Of a DNA stretch of 64,000 bases, positions 21,649 through 32,584 are shown one piece after another (position 1 is the stretch's first letter; every line of letters begins with the position of its first letter). The translations under genes and the position numbers were made by a program. This stretch comes from Onchidella celtica (taxonomy: Eukaryota > Mollusca > Gastropoda > Systellommatophora > Onchidiidae). The stretch spans positions 26,036,224 to 26,100,223 of the forward strand of contig OZ007582.1 in assembly GCA_963931925.1 (NCBI GenBank). Direction: 5' to 3'. The notes below the pieces were generated by a model that was given only the letters and a program-made list of their open reading frames with translations, did no database searches and was not told the origin of the DNA.

Positions 21649-23952
21649 TTATGTTTCCATCAACGTTCTAGATGCAAATGCTATGGGCTGAAGTTTGCTT
21701 CCTTTCATCTGTATTAACACTGCTCCCAACCCAAAACTGCTGCTGTCTGCACTGACAATTGTTTCACAGTTAATGTCAAAGAATCCCAAGGTTGTAGCTT
21801 CTGCTATTTTCTTCTTTGCAAGGTTGAATGCATTTTTCTGCTCTGCTCCCCACTGATATTTTTCTGACTTTTTCATCAAATCAGTCAAAGGTTTCAAAAT
21901 TGTAGCTAGTGATGGAACAAATTTACTCATGTAATTGAGTAACCCACACACAGTGCGTAGCTCTGTCAATGATGTTGGCGGCTGTAGTTTCTGTATGGCC
22001 TCCACCTTTTCAGGATTTGGTTTTATTCCCTCCTTGTTTATGAGATGTCCAAAGTATTTCACCTCTTTCTGTCTGAAACAACATTTTTCTTTATTTAATT
22101 TCAGTCCTGATTGTTCTATTCTCTCCAAAACAGCTTCTAGTTTTCTGTCGTGATCCTCTATGTCTTTCCCATAGATGATGGTATCATCCATAATGACTTC
22201 ACAACCTGGCAGGCCTTTTAAAGTCTCTTTCATTTTTGATTGGAATACTTCAGGACCTAATGATATTCCCATGGGTACTCTCTGGAAACAGTATTTTCCA
22301 AACGGTGTGATGAAAGTTGTGAGCATGCTGCTGTCTTCCTCGAGGGGAATTTGGAAGAAACCAGAGGTTGCGTCTAGTGTAGAAAAGACTGTTGCGCCAT
22401 TGAATTTGGGAGCGATATCCTCTAAGTTTGGAAGCATGCAGTAGTTTCTTTTCACTGAAAGATTTAACTTCTTGAAATCCACACAGATCCGAACTTGCTT
22501 GTTTGGTTTTACTACTGGGACCATTGGGGCACACCATTCTGTAGGTTCATTAACTTTTCTTATTACCCCATTTCTTTCCATCCTTTCCAGTTCTTCTTTT
22601 ACTTTACTTTCTAAAGGGAATGGTACTCTTCTTGCTGTTGCAACATTATATGGTTCAGCATCTTTGTTTAATGTTATTTTTACTGGTTCAGTTTTCAACA
22701 GTCCGGCAGCACCAAAAACTTGTTTTCTTAGTTCAGGTTTTAATTTTTCTGTGCGTTCTATGTCTTCTATGTGCCTGATTAAGCCTAGAGCTTCGGCCAC
22801 ATTTCTGCTGAGTAAATTGCTACCTTCTTTGTTGTTTAAGACCACAACTCTGAATTCAAAGGTCTTTTCCTTTCTCTTTGTCTTCGCTGTGAACTCTCCT
22901 TTCACTTGAATATTTCCTCCTGGTGAGGTTAGATTCAGTTTACATTGATGCAATGTCGGTTTGGTTCTCAACCTTTGAAATGTTTTCTGAGTAATACAAG
23001 TAATGTCAGCTCCTGTGTCCACTTTGAAAGGAACATTTGTATTCTGAATGTTGAGCATCGTGCTCCATGGTGGAGATTTGTCTGAAATGACTGTATCTAT
23101 TGAAAATGTTTGTTCAAATTCTTCAGTCACCTCTCTAATGTTTGACCTGCACATTTTGGCAAAATGATTTGCTTTATGACACTTGTGGCAGGTTCTCCCT
23201 TTTGCTGGGCATTGGTCACGTGGGTGACCTTTCCCACACCTGCGACAATTTTGATACTGAACACTGGTAGGTCTGTGATGATTATGATTATAAGGTTTCT
23301 TATGTGGTTTGTGACCTTGTTGTGGTGCTGTTGCCCCTTTGTAATGCTTTTCATTCTTTTTAAATCCACCTGATTTTACTCTACTCATCTGAGTTTGCTG
23401 TGGCTGTGCTGTGTTATTTGTCAGCTTTTTTAAGAATTCTTCAGTCATTTCCAGACTTCTCGCGAACTGTAACAATCCTGCTACGTCAAGCGTTGATGTA
23501 GTGAGTCCTTTTTCTCTCACTTTCTTCGATGAGCAACCTGATATGAGTTGCGATTTTATTTCATCCTCCGCATTCGGAAAATTGCACTGAGACGCAAGTT
23601 GGCGAAGTTCGGAGTAAAAATCGTCAATTCGTTGAAATTCTTTCTGCCGCTTGTGTCTGAATTCATATTTCAGGATCTCCAAATTTGATCTTGGATTAAA
23701 ATGATCTGTTAGAGCCTTAATGAGGTCCTTATAAGATTCATCTGAGGCTTGTATGGTATTGATAGTGGGTAATGATTCTGCAATATCATTTAGATCTGGA
23801 CCACCATAAGTGAGGGTAAGAGCGTATCTTCGTTTGCTGCTAGCTATCTCGTATCCATCAAAGATGTGCTCCAGCCTGCGGACCCATCTAGGCCATCGAA
23901 CTGCGGCACCTTCAGTGTGGCAATCGAATTGTTCATACGGTGGGAGATTCAT
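21649..23952 (-). CDS. Gag-pol polyprotein of Ty3/gypsy element, C-terminally truncated
   Basis: 767 codons in one frame from the ATG at 23950-23952. Residues ~1-180 are a gag-like region. About 235-270 hold two CCHC zinc knuckles (CRRCGKGHPRDQC and CHKCHKANHFAKMC). An aspartic protease follows with VDTGADITC near 310. The reverse transcriptase covers ~430-690, with LDATSGFFQIPL, TPFGKYCFQRVPMGI and the catalytic box VIMDDTIIYG. The start of RNase H (VSADSSSFGLGAVL) is present, but the frame ends shortly after PIAFASRTL, before the other RNase H residues, and no integrase zinc finger or DDE core follows. Gag and pol share one frame, so no frameshift is needed. The intact frame and identical LTRs indicate a young insertion. 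Confidence 0.92.
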   Translation of the reverse strand: MNLPPYEQFDCHTEGAAVRWPRWVRRLEHIFDGYEIASSKRRYALTLTYGGPDLNDIAESLPTINTIQASDESYKDLIKALTDHFNPRSNLEILKYEFRHKRQKEFQRIDDFYSELRQLASQCNFPNAEDEIKSQLISGCSSKKVREKGLTTSTLDVAGLLQFARSLEMTEEFLKKLTNNTAQPQQTQMSRVKSGGFKKNEKHYKGATAPQQGHKPHKKPYNHNHHRPTSVQYQNCRRCGKGHPRDQCPAKGRTCHKCHKANHFAKMCRSNIREVTEEFEQTFSIDTVISDKSPPWSTMLNIQNTNVPFKVDTGADITCITQKTFQRLRTKPTLHQCKLNLTSPGGNIQVKGEFTAKTKRKEKTFEFRVVVLNNKEGSNLLSRNVAEALGLIRHIEDIERTEKLKPELRKQVFGAAGLLKTEPVKITLNKDAEPYNVATARRVPFPLESKVKEELERMERNGVIRKVNEPTEWCAPMVPVVKPNKQVRICVDFKKLNLSVKRNYCMLPNLEDIAPKFNGATVFSTLDATSGFFQIPLEEDSSMLTTFITPFGKYCFQRVPMGISLGPEVFQSKMKETLKGLPGCEVIMDDTIIYGKDIEDHDRKLEAVLERIEQSGLKLNKEKCCFRQKEVKYFGHLINKEGIKPNPEKVEAIQKLQPPTSLTELRTVCGLLNYMSKFVPSLATILKPLTDLMKKSEKYQWGAEQKNAFNLAKKKIAEATTLGFFDINCETIVSADSSSFGLGAVLIQMKGSKLQPIAFASRTLMET

Positions 23953-24185
23953 GATGGACTCTGTGGTGTAGATCTAGTAGATTTGGCTCAGGTCTGAACT
24001 CATAGACTCTGCACTGTGTCGATCTATTCTTGCTGTCAGGTCTGATCTCATAGACTCTGCTCTATCGATAATAGGTCTTGGTTCATGGGCTTGGCTTAGG
24101 GGCCTTTTTTTTTTTTTTTTTCCAGATACGTCTAGATTCTAGATCTGGTAATGCCAGCTACTTTAACTGACAACATGTTTGTCAG

Positions 24186-24203
24186 ATCCCACTTCTGACA
24201 CCA
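24186..24203 (-). other. Primer binding site, tRNA-Leu type
   Basis: The plus strand reads ATCCCACTTCTGACACCA directly against the LTR. That equals the 3' end of an animal tRNA-Leu plus CCA, so the element strand carries the 18-nt complement TGGTGTCAGAAGTGGGAT next to the 5' LTR. The tRNA identity is from memory of tRNA-Leu 3' ends. The bivalve element Steamer is also reported to use tRNA-Leu. Confidence 0.8.
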
Positions 24204-24416
24204 TGTTTGGGTTCGTATTGTATTGATTTAGTGAACCAGACCATCAGGTACAAGACAATGTTAATTCAACACAACAGACTCCACGTGTAGCCATTTCATA
24301 ACTTCCTGTATTCTCTTCTGTCGCTCTTTTTCAATGAAGTCACAGACAGTCATATTAATAATAATCTAGAGTAAGTCTAAAATCCTAAACAATGTATTTA
24401 ATATGATACCAGAACA
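24204..24416 (-). repeat. 5' LTR of the Ty3/gypsy element
   Basis: 213 bp, identical by eye to the 3' LTR at 21364-21576. No difference between LTRs implies insertion too recent for visible divergence, or later gene conversion. Confidence 0.95.
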
Positions 24417-25140
24417 ATGTAATTGAATTTTGATAGTAAAAACGTCTTTGCCATTACAATCTTTCCATACAGCGACAGATTTCTTTTGGACCATCAACCT
24501 TTTAAGACTGTTTATTTTTTCTATTCAATTTTGTGGGATTTTAGAAGCTTCGATTGCCTCGTTTAAGTATGTACACTGTTGTTTTTTTTTATATCACCTC
24601 CCTTTTCTATCCAAGCTATTCCTTCCCCACTTTCCTCCCTTTGGTTACTTCTTCCTACCCACATTCCCACTGTTTCTTTCTACAAAGCTTTAGCCCTGAT
24701 AGACCTGGAAACTGTCCATTTACTTTCAGTGCCTTACAGAGATAGTTTTATCTTTTAAGAGTCGAGTCATATCACCCGCATATTGCAAGACTTTTAGCGT
24801 ATCTGTTACATCTCCTTCACTCATAATCCCCATACCTCTTCATGATTCCTGAGTTTATTGCTAGCATCTCTACAATTAAGATAAAAGGCAGAGGACTAAC
24901 ACAACATCCCTGCCGGACGCCTCAATCTAAATTAAACCATTTGGACCATTAAACCATTCTTAACCGAACTCTTTGTGAATGTATGAGCTACCAATATTGT
25001 TTACTTATCCACTGTGACGAAGGCTTTTTGGTAGTCCAATGATACAACCAGACCTATCTATCAACCAGTAATGTAATGCCATGTGAATGAGTAAACGAAT
25101 CTGCCTTCAAATTATACCCACTCGGCCAAGCCTGTTATTA

Positions 25141-26889
25141 TAAATTATGAATTGCAATACCCATGCATGTCAACCGTATTATTAAAGAAATGCTTTTTCT
25201 TCCTGGGTCTGGAAATACATTTAGTACTAATACGTGGCTATTTTCACGATATGTCGTGGAAATTTTTCTTCGCGAGTTTTCCATGACATATCCAATAAAT
25301 GTCACTAGTTTTGCGGACACTTTTATCAATAGGACGGGTTTTATAAATGAATATATGTTCTGTCCAGGGTGGCGGGGGGGGGGGCAATAGAGAGATGAGA
25401 GAGAGAGAGAGAGAAAGAGAAAGAGAAAGAGAGAGAAGTGTTGTAGAAGATCCAGTACTCTATCATAACGGTGTGCCCGTATCATCTTCTAGACATTTAC
25501 GTAGACAAAAATGAATCACTCTTAGTTCAGTGATGAGTTAATCCAAGATTCCACTGAAATTCTTTTTTTTTTTATGCAAGGAGTTTAATACACAGTACTA
25601 ATTCGCAGACATCATAGTTAAAAGCATTTAAAGACGAATTCGTTGACATCAAACCGTGAAGTTTAGACTAGCCTCTACTAAAATTCACCAAATACGCAGA
25701 ACATAAATTGACCAAACAAACAAATTGAAAAGATGACATTTTTAGCTAGCTCTAAAAAAATCACGACATAACTTTCTCAGTGCAAATAGATCATTAGTCT
25801 ATCCCTTTTGTGCCTCTGAACAATGTTCTCTCTTCCTCTTTCTCTATCAGTTTCTTATCTTCCACGGCTACCACCACCATCCTGTCATTTTTTTTGCTTC
25901 CTTCGCCACCATCAATCTCTCCTCTTCTCTCATCTCAGTCAACAGCTTCTTCTTCTATTCCACTGCCACCATCAATCTCCTGTCTTCTTCCACTACCATC
26001 AATATCTCCTCTTCCCCCATCATAATCAATAAATTTTTCTCTTCCCCTATCATAATCAATAAACTCTTCTCTTCCAACTGCCAAATACGAACATCTCATT
26101 ACCAGTCAAATCAGTATCGTCCACCACGGAGGCCGCCATTTCGGTACTGCCCGGGAAAGAAAAAGGTTCATTCTGATTGGATAAAAATTCCGTGGTGGAA
26201 ACATTTTGTAAAGCCATTTCCACGACATTGTCCTCCCTCGCCCTCTCCCCTCAAATCGTTGATCTACCGTCTGCCGATGGCGTTGTTTCTTCTTTTATAT
26301 CAAAGCCAGAGGAGCGACCTGAATGATAAAATGTAACTATCCAAGAGTATGAAATCACACACTGCCTTAGACAAAACAGGAGTCCTGGTGGTTAGAGAAC
26401 TAACACAGAATGAAGGGAGAACCGTATGACCTAATGATCGCAGAACGATTTACTGTTTAAAGACACAAAGTGATATTTTTCTTTTATTTTGACTGTTTTC
26501 ACCAGCGCGTGCATGGAAACACAACATTTTATTTCCACACTTTGCAGACTCTGCTGTTTCCGTACGTGTATCACCAACACATTGAAGTAGGCCTACCGTA
26601 CTGCAAACCTAATTACGGTGAAAAATAGGTCCGTTGCAAACACAGCCAAGACGTTAAAAGAAAAGCAAACCGGGCATTTGATTTGTGTCACGCAAACATA
26701 ATATCTATAATATTTATATATAATTAGGTAAAATTAGACGGTTGTGCTCTATAGCTGAAAAAACCACTGAAACGTAGAGCCATGAAAAAATTACTGAAAG
26801 TAGTTCAAAGACTGAGCAAGGTTTGTATCAATTCATTTTAATGATGCAACAACCTAAAAAATTTAGAAAAATAGAAAACAAAATGGGCC
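25141..26889. other. Intergenic, low-complexity DNA
   Basis: No gene recognised. It contains a G run followed by a GA-rich microsatellite (25374-25437) and an imperfect CT-rich tandem region at 25800-26075 with repeats of CCACCATCAATCTCC and CCATCATAATCAATAAA. Confidence 0.4.
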
Positions 26890-27422
26890 GTTCGAGGTTT
26901 TCCGATTCGTCATATCACACCACTCCTGAAAGAATTGCATTGGCTCCCCGTGAAGCAAAGGATAATTTTTAAAATCTGCATCCTGTGTTTCAAATGTCTG
27001 AATGACTCGGCTCCTTCTTATTTACAAGATTTGAGAAAACTGTATACACCAGGGAGAAGTTTAAGATCCTCCACTGATTCCACCATGCTAGTGACACCTG
27101 TGAAATCATACAGATGTTATGGTGAACGATCATTCACATATATTGGCCCCTTAATGCGGAACAAGTTACCTATGGAACTGAGACAAACAAAATCGTTAGT
27201 AAGTTTCAAAAGGCAGCTAAAGCATTTTTTGTTCCAGCAGGCTTATTTTTCTTGACTTACCTGAGGGGAGAGAGCATGTGATAGAAGGAGTGAGAATGTG
27301 ATGGGAAGAGAGAGAGAGGGGGGTGGGAGAGAGAGGAATGAGTTTTTATTACTTGTAAAGCGCATTGAGCATTTATTGGAAATGCGCTATGTAAATGTAA
27401 TTTATTATTATTATTATTATTA
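26890..27422 (+). mobile_element. CR1-like LINE 3' fragment
   Basis: One open frame (about 26905-27255) encodes the C-terminal end of a CR1/Rex-type ORF: ELHWLPVKQRIIFKICIL, CLNDSAPSYLQDL, RSLRSSTDS, YGERSFTYIGPLMRNKLP and SFKRQLKHFLF. It is followed by the typical 3' UTR with AAAGCGCATTGAG and GCGCTATGTAAATG and ends in an ATT microsatellite (about 27402-27421). It is 5'-truncated, as most such insertions are. The open tail suggests moderate age. Confidence 0.85.
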
Positions 27423-28003
27423 CAGCTCAGACAGGGCCGAGTGTCGTAAGATATTTTGGTAACTCGAAACTTTGGTCACCTAAGGCTCAGGAACCCCATC
27501 ACACTCAGGCTTCAAACTTTGCACAACAGCATATTATCAATGCGAAATTAACATGGGCTATATTAGAAATTATGAAATATTCAGGCTTCTACGTTTCATT
27601 TTTCATTGTTTCGGCATCATTTAGATCTATTTCGAGTCACGGTTCGCCATTTTAAGGTTTCGTTATCACTTCCTGCGATGTGTTCACTATCAAACACTAA
27701 CCCGTGCGCAAATCATGCTATTGTACGGGACGCGCAGGGTGTCAACTCACAAAGGTAGAGCAGTAAGACTTAATTAAAAACAAACAAACAAACAAAAATA
27801 AAGTAAACAAATAGGAACAGGCAAGATGAAGCAGGTCCATAAAAACCACCCAGAACTGAAACTAATATTCAAACCGAAATATCCCGGGCAGGGCCGGGGA
27901 CCTCAGCTAGTCTTTGATAAATCCAAATGCCGTTGCTTTTGTTTTTTTAAATCTGGTTTATTTAAAGTTTTTTTGTTTTTTTTTTCTGTAGCTTACAAGG
28001 CCA

Positions 28004-30527
28004 GGTGTAGCAGGCCAGATTATACCTCCGCCAGACTATATCCGGGGTTAAACTGGCCTAGCGTAGAATATACCCTGGGGTATATTTGAACTTTAGTTTG
28101 AATTGTTCATTATCACTGTCATCAGGTATCATATTGAAGCATACATTTTTGACTCTTGTATATTATCATATATTTAAGAGGAAATACATATGCATTAAAA
28201 AGCATTGATATACAAAAGGATTGAAAATCCATTCAAATTGATATGATTAGACTTTATTAACACAAATTTTTTTTGTGTAAGTTGATATTATTATTATTAT
28301 AATTTTTTTTTTAATAATTAGTTGTCCATGAATTAAACATGTATTGTATTTTTTTGTTTGACACCACTGATAGGTATGAAATAATCATAAGACTCATTAG
28401 TGTAAAGTCATCTGAATGTTATTTTAATTTTTGAAAATCAGAAATGTGCTAGATATGTCATAACAATTAGATCTACATACAAAGTTACACTGATGCAGGG
28501 AGAAAAGGCCGGGAAAGAACACCAAGAGAAAAAAACATTTTAATAACCCAACTGACAGATGGTGCAATTCCCTCATCCAGCAGATATTAAATACTTCACA
28601 CAAAACTAAATACATACTAAAATTGTTTCACATGATGAACTTAACCTGTCCAGAACCACTTCAAACATTACAGAATGCTAGCCAGTAATAACTAATATAC
28701 AATAATAACAATACAAACACCAAATCATCTTATTTACTCTTGAAATCATCATCCGGGCATAATACAAAGATAAGAGAGAATACAAAAATTACCTACCCAT
28801 CATTGTAGAATCTATAAGGAGCAGTAATATATGTGAGTACCAACTACATGTAAAAAAAATGTGTTAAATCTTTTCAACTATTCAAGTAGAACTGGACAGA
28901 AAACTTTAGTGAAGTAGTTTTGATAGTGGTGTAAACTGACTGATTAAATCTACCGAGACAACAGTGCATTGTAGAAAGTAATTACAATTTGTTATGGCAA
29001 AAATTCGATCATGTTGTGTTAACATTTCTTGTTAGTAAATTCTTTGATAGCTTATTTGTAGAAAGGTATACATGTCATGTAGCTCATGGTTTAACGCACT
29101 GGACTCATAAAAATGAAGTCATTTTAAAGATCTTTGTGTGCAAACACACAGGTGTTAAATCCCTTGGCAAGGGACGTCTCAGGCCTAGGAAGGTAAAGGC
29201 GGACAAGGTTGTTTTTTGTTTTTTTATTTCACTCGCGAGTGAAATACCCTTATTCACTATAACATGTAAGTTCAATCTTTCAAAAGCCTTGCAAACTAAT
29301 CCAGTGTCTTAAACCATAAGGTACATGAAATGTATATATCTTTCTACAAATTAACCCATCAAAGAATAATAGTCACTAACAAGAAATACTGTTAAGGCAA
29401 CAAGATCCATCGAATTTTGCCTCAACATGCTCTAGATCTAATTACCTTTTACTACTTTTGTCTCAGTGGACTTACTCTGTCGGCCTACACAACTGTCAAG
29501 GCTAGTTCACTAAAGCTTTCTGTCCAGTTTTACTAGAATATTTGAAAGGATTTAACAGGTTTTTTTAAAGTATAGTTGATACACATATATATTGCTGCTT
29601 ATAGATTCTAGAATGATTTGTAGGCCTACACTGCCATTTTTACACTCCCTCTCATATCTTTGAAATTTCCAAAATGATGATGATGATTCTGATAATGATA
29701 TTGATATTTCTCTATATTTTCGAGTAAGACGATTTCGCGTTCTTATTGTTATTATTGTATATTACTGGTTAGCATTCTGCAACGTTTCAAGTGGATCTGG
29801 ACAGGTGGAGTTCATCAGGTGAAAAACTTTTGTGCCTATTTAGTTTTAAGCTTGCTGGATGATGGAAAAAATTTTGCACCGTCTGTCAGTTGAGTAATTA
29901 TGTTGTTGTTTTTTTCTATGTGTGTTCTTTTCTGGCCTTTTCTCTCTGCATCACTGTCACAAAAAATACAATGATGTTTTACTCAAGGCCAACCAATTAT
30001 CATGATAATAATAATAACAATAATAATAATAATATCAACACACAAGAGTGAAATTAATGCTGAAGTCTAATCATTTCAGTTTGAATGGATACTCAACCCT
30101 TTTGTATATTTATATATGAATGCCTTTTAACGCATGTTTGTTTCCTTTAAAATGTATCATGATTTACAGGAGTCAAGAATGTATGTATGGACACCAATGT
30201 AAACTAAGGCTGAAATAAACTGTTATTATTATTTCAACTGTATTATGATTTATGGGTGTCAAGAATGTGTTCATGTACGTATTAATATACCATCTGATAA
30301 CAGTGATAAAGAACAGGCTGAAATAAACTGTGGTCTTGACTTGTTTTTTAAAAAAAAGTAGGGGGTATAATCTGGACTGGGGGGGGGGGGTATAGTCTGG
30401 CCTAGCCCAAAGTATACCCGGGGTATAAACTGGCCTAGCCCAGAATATACCCTGGGGTATATTCTGGGCTAGGCCAGTTTAACCCCAGGTATAGTCTGAG
30501 CGGGGGTATATTCTGGCCTGTTAAACC
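28004..30527. mobile_element. 2.5-kb foldback element with ~1.1-kb inverted arms
   Basis: The ends are inverted: the left reads GGTGTAGCAGGCCAGATTAT and the right, reverse-complemented, GGTTTAACAGGCCAGAATAT. Similarity continues inward through most of the element. 28120-28320 matches the complement of 30330-29990 (AAAAGCATTGATATAC with AAAAGGCATTCATATA; CATTCAAATTGATATGATTA with CATTCAAACTGAAATGATTA). 28855-29120 matches the complement of 29575-29290 (AACTGGACAGAAA and CATTTCTTGTTAGT, also TTCTTTGAT). The unpaired centre is roughly 29120-29290. No transposase is recognisable. It interrupts a sequence that is continuous in the duplicate copy near 8845, which supports insertion. No clear target duplication was found. 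Confidence 0.75.
30427..30480. repeat. Perfect 26-bp hairpin at the foldback terminus
   Basis: AAACTGGCCTAGCCCAGAAT and the next six bases are followed after two bases by their exact reverse complement. The unit CTGGCCTAGCCCAGAATATACCC recurs several times in both orientations near both ends of the element, indicating subterminal repeats. Confidence 0.85.
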
Positions 30528-32584
30528 GGCACTTTGCATAATTTATACGCCTTCTGTTTGTTCGGTTCACAATTCTCGCCCAGTGGGCCACCACTGCCCG
30601 TCATTAACTTAACAAACAACAGGCCCACATTTTACAATATTCGATGTCTGTGCAGGAGTTTTATAATTTTTTTCCATGTTGATGTATCCATATTTGCAGT
30701 TCGGTATTTAATTACTCATAGTCATTAGATTTTGATTTCATTTTTCAGCCCAGATTGAATGAGAAACTCGCAATAAACTGGGTGACTAACATAGTAACAA
30801 TATAATATTTGGCTAAATTTAGGTTCTGTTTGCACATGCACAGTGAATTTTTCGAAAAGTTTTGGGACATGTTTAAAATTCTAATGGCCAGTGCTGGGTG
30901 AAGTAAACTGGTCATGTTTTTTGGAAATATTGATCATAGAACGCTTGTTAAATATATGAGTATTTTGGCCACATGGTCCAAATACCTCTGCACTGTTCTT
31001 AACCAATATGCACATGTATTTAAATATATATATATGTAATATATGCATTTCGCAACACGTCTGTTTTTCATTCAGAGTTTGCCTAGACATAGTGTAATTG
31101 TAAAGCAAACATTACAGCGAATCCATAAATCTTCACCACAGCAGAGCTGAAAACCACAAACATGTAATACATACTTTGACCTCATGACCAGAACCAGCTT
31201 GTACAGATTTTATTGTTTAGTACAATTGTCATCTGAATATCACCAAAACCAACAAAGGTTTCAGTTTCATTCCAAGTAAGCACATTATTATGACCATAAA
31301 ATAGTAAAATAGAAATATGAAAACGCATCAAAAGTTCCATGAAAACTACCGGTGCATTACAGCAACAAAAGCGACAACAGATTCATCTTAAATATTGGTA
31401 AAGAAGCTGTTACGGCCTGTCAGTGCCACATGAACACATGAACTTCATTCCGTTTTCAGACGGGTCAGCCTCTTGTATCAAAGTGTTCTGCTCAAACAAA
31501 TTGCTTTAGCCCTGCCTGCTGTTTGTGTCTCCGAAAAATTATAGAATGGTAGTCTGCCGCTCTGGAACTGCAATTATTTTTGAGGACAGGAAGTAACAAC
31601 AAAATTTTAAAGAAAGTATGGGCAATTTTTTATTTTCCAATCCAAGACACAAAAATATTCACCACCATACATCCAGACTCCTCACAGTCATAATAGTGCC
31701 CAGACTTGGCATGTTGTTTTATGAAAAAAAAAAAATACACAGTAATCTTAATATCTCAACATTAGTGGGACCTTTGGAATCATGTTGAATAAAGAGAAGA
31801 CTGAAAGAACAGAATAGTGGTAGAAGAGAGAGAATAAGCAGAGAAAATGAAAACAAATATTACCACCATGGGAATAGTGTCCAGTAAATAACGCAATTAT
31901 TTCCATTATTTCATTTACTGGGCAGTATGCTGTCACATTTCTCTTAATTTCACTGCTGTGACAAGCAGTTGCATAGCAAACTGCAAATATCGGTAAACTG
32001 AAGTAGCTTTCACGTCAAATGCTCAGTTATTAGTTTTTCTTTACCACAACCTGGCTGTTTCTTCAGAAAGAGTAATGATATTGATACATGTGTGCAGCAA
32101 AATAACCAAGAGGTAGGCCTATAAGTCAACACCTAGAAAGTACTATCTTCCCATGAATGCTTATTGAAAAAGAGAAAGTACATGTATGTCTGTGCTTTCA
32201 TTCCCCTATCTTATGCATCATGCTCCACACTTGCTTTATTTAAGTCATCCTCTTTTTAGTCCACCCATCCCCTCTCCTCCCAGGATTGCGAAGAGAAAGA
32301 CGTCAATGTGGAAGGAGTATGAGCGTTATCATGACAAAACAGCAGATCTAATGCACTTGCTATGCTCTGGTCGGGAGAAATATATCAATATGAGATGAAA
32401 GAATGGAATGACACATCAAATTGTGAGGGAACATTTAGTACAATTAAAGAAGGAACAGACTGGCATTTTAAAATTGTGTTGAGTTACACAGAATATTGAC
32501 AGAAGTCATGTCAAGATATGTGGATTGGGCTGTGAATGGATTCTTCTGTCCTCCATTTATTGCTACGACAAGCTATTTCTTCCT

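Larger units (their letters stand above)
21359..24421 (-). mobile_element. Ty3/gypsy LTR retrotransposon with truncated pol
   Basis: The element occupies 21364-24416 and is flanked by a 5-bp target duplication, ATGTA (21359-21363 and 24417-24421). It has two identical 213-bp LTRs, a primer binding site, a gag-pol ORF on the minus strand and a polypurine tract. The ORF stops inside RNase H and only 72 bp separate it from the 3' LTR, so the rest of RNase H and integrase are missing. All cis signals for reverse transcription are kept while integrase is not. It could have moved only with help from a complete relative, or lost the segment after insertion. Confidence 0.9.
20691..25140 (-). mobile_element. 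L1-like LINE remnant, split by a Ty3/gypsy insertion
   Basis: On the minus strand, 25060-24760 reads DYQKAFV (RT motif A), GVRQGCCVSPLPFILIVEML and a degenerate active-site box, LQYAGDMTRLL, with Gly in place of the first Asp of YADD. The 21360-20690 part continues with EPNEGGLGVISVKAQQNVFL and WLKEICLEKSYL, matching the region after the RT in L1-like ORF2. The Ty3/gypsy element at 21364-24416 interrupts it, so this LINE was already resident. Many stops and frameshifts show it was old. Confidence 0.7.
27423..32584. other. Downstream flank of timeless, with large insertions
   Basis: No host gene seen. It includes the right-hand partner of the 8.7-11.7 kb duplication, interrupted by the foldback element (28004-30527). 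The stretch 31740-32560 is absent from the left copy; it carries no feature I can name. Confidence 0.45.

Noticed and set aside
21935-23373. Plus-strand open frames within the gypsy element
   Set aside because: Antisense shadows of the gag-pol ORF.
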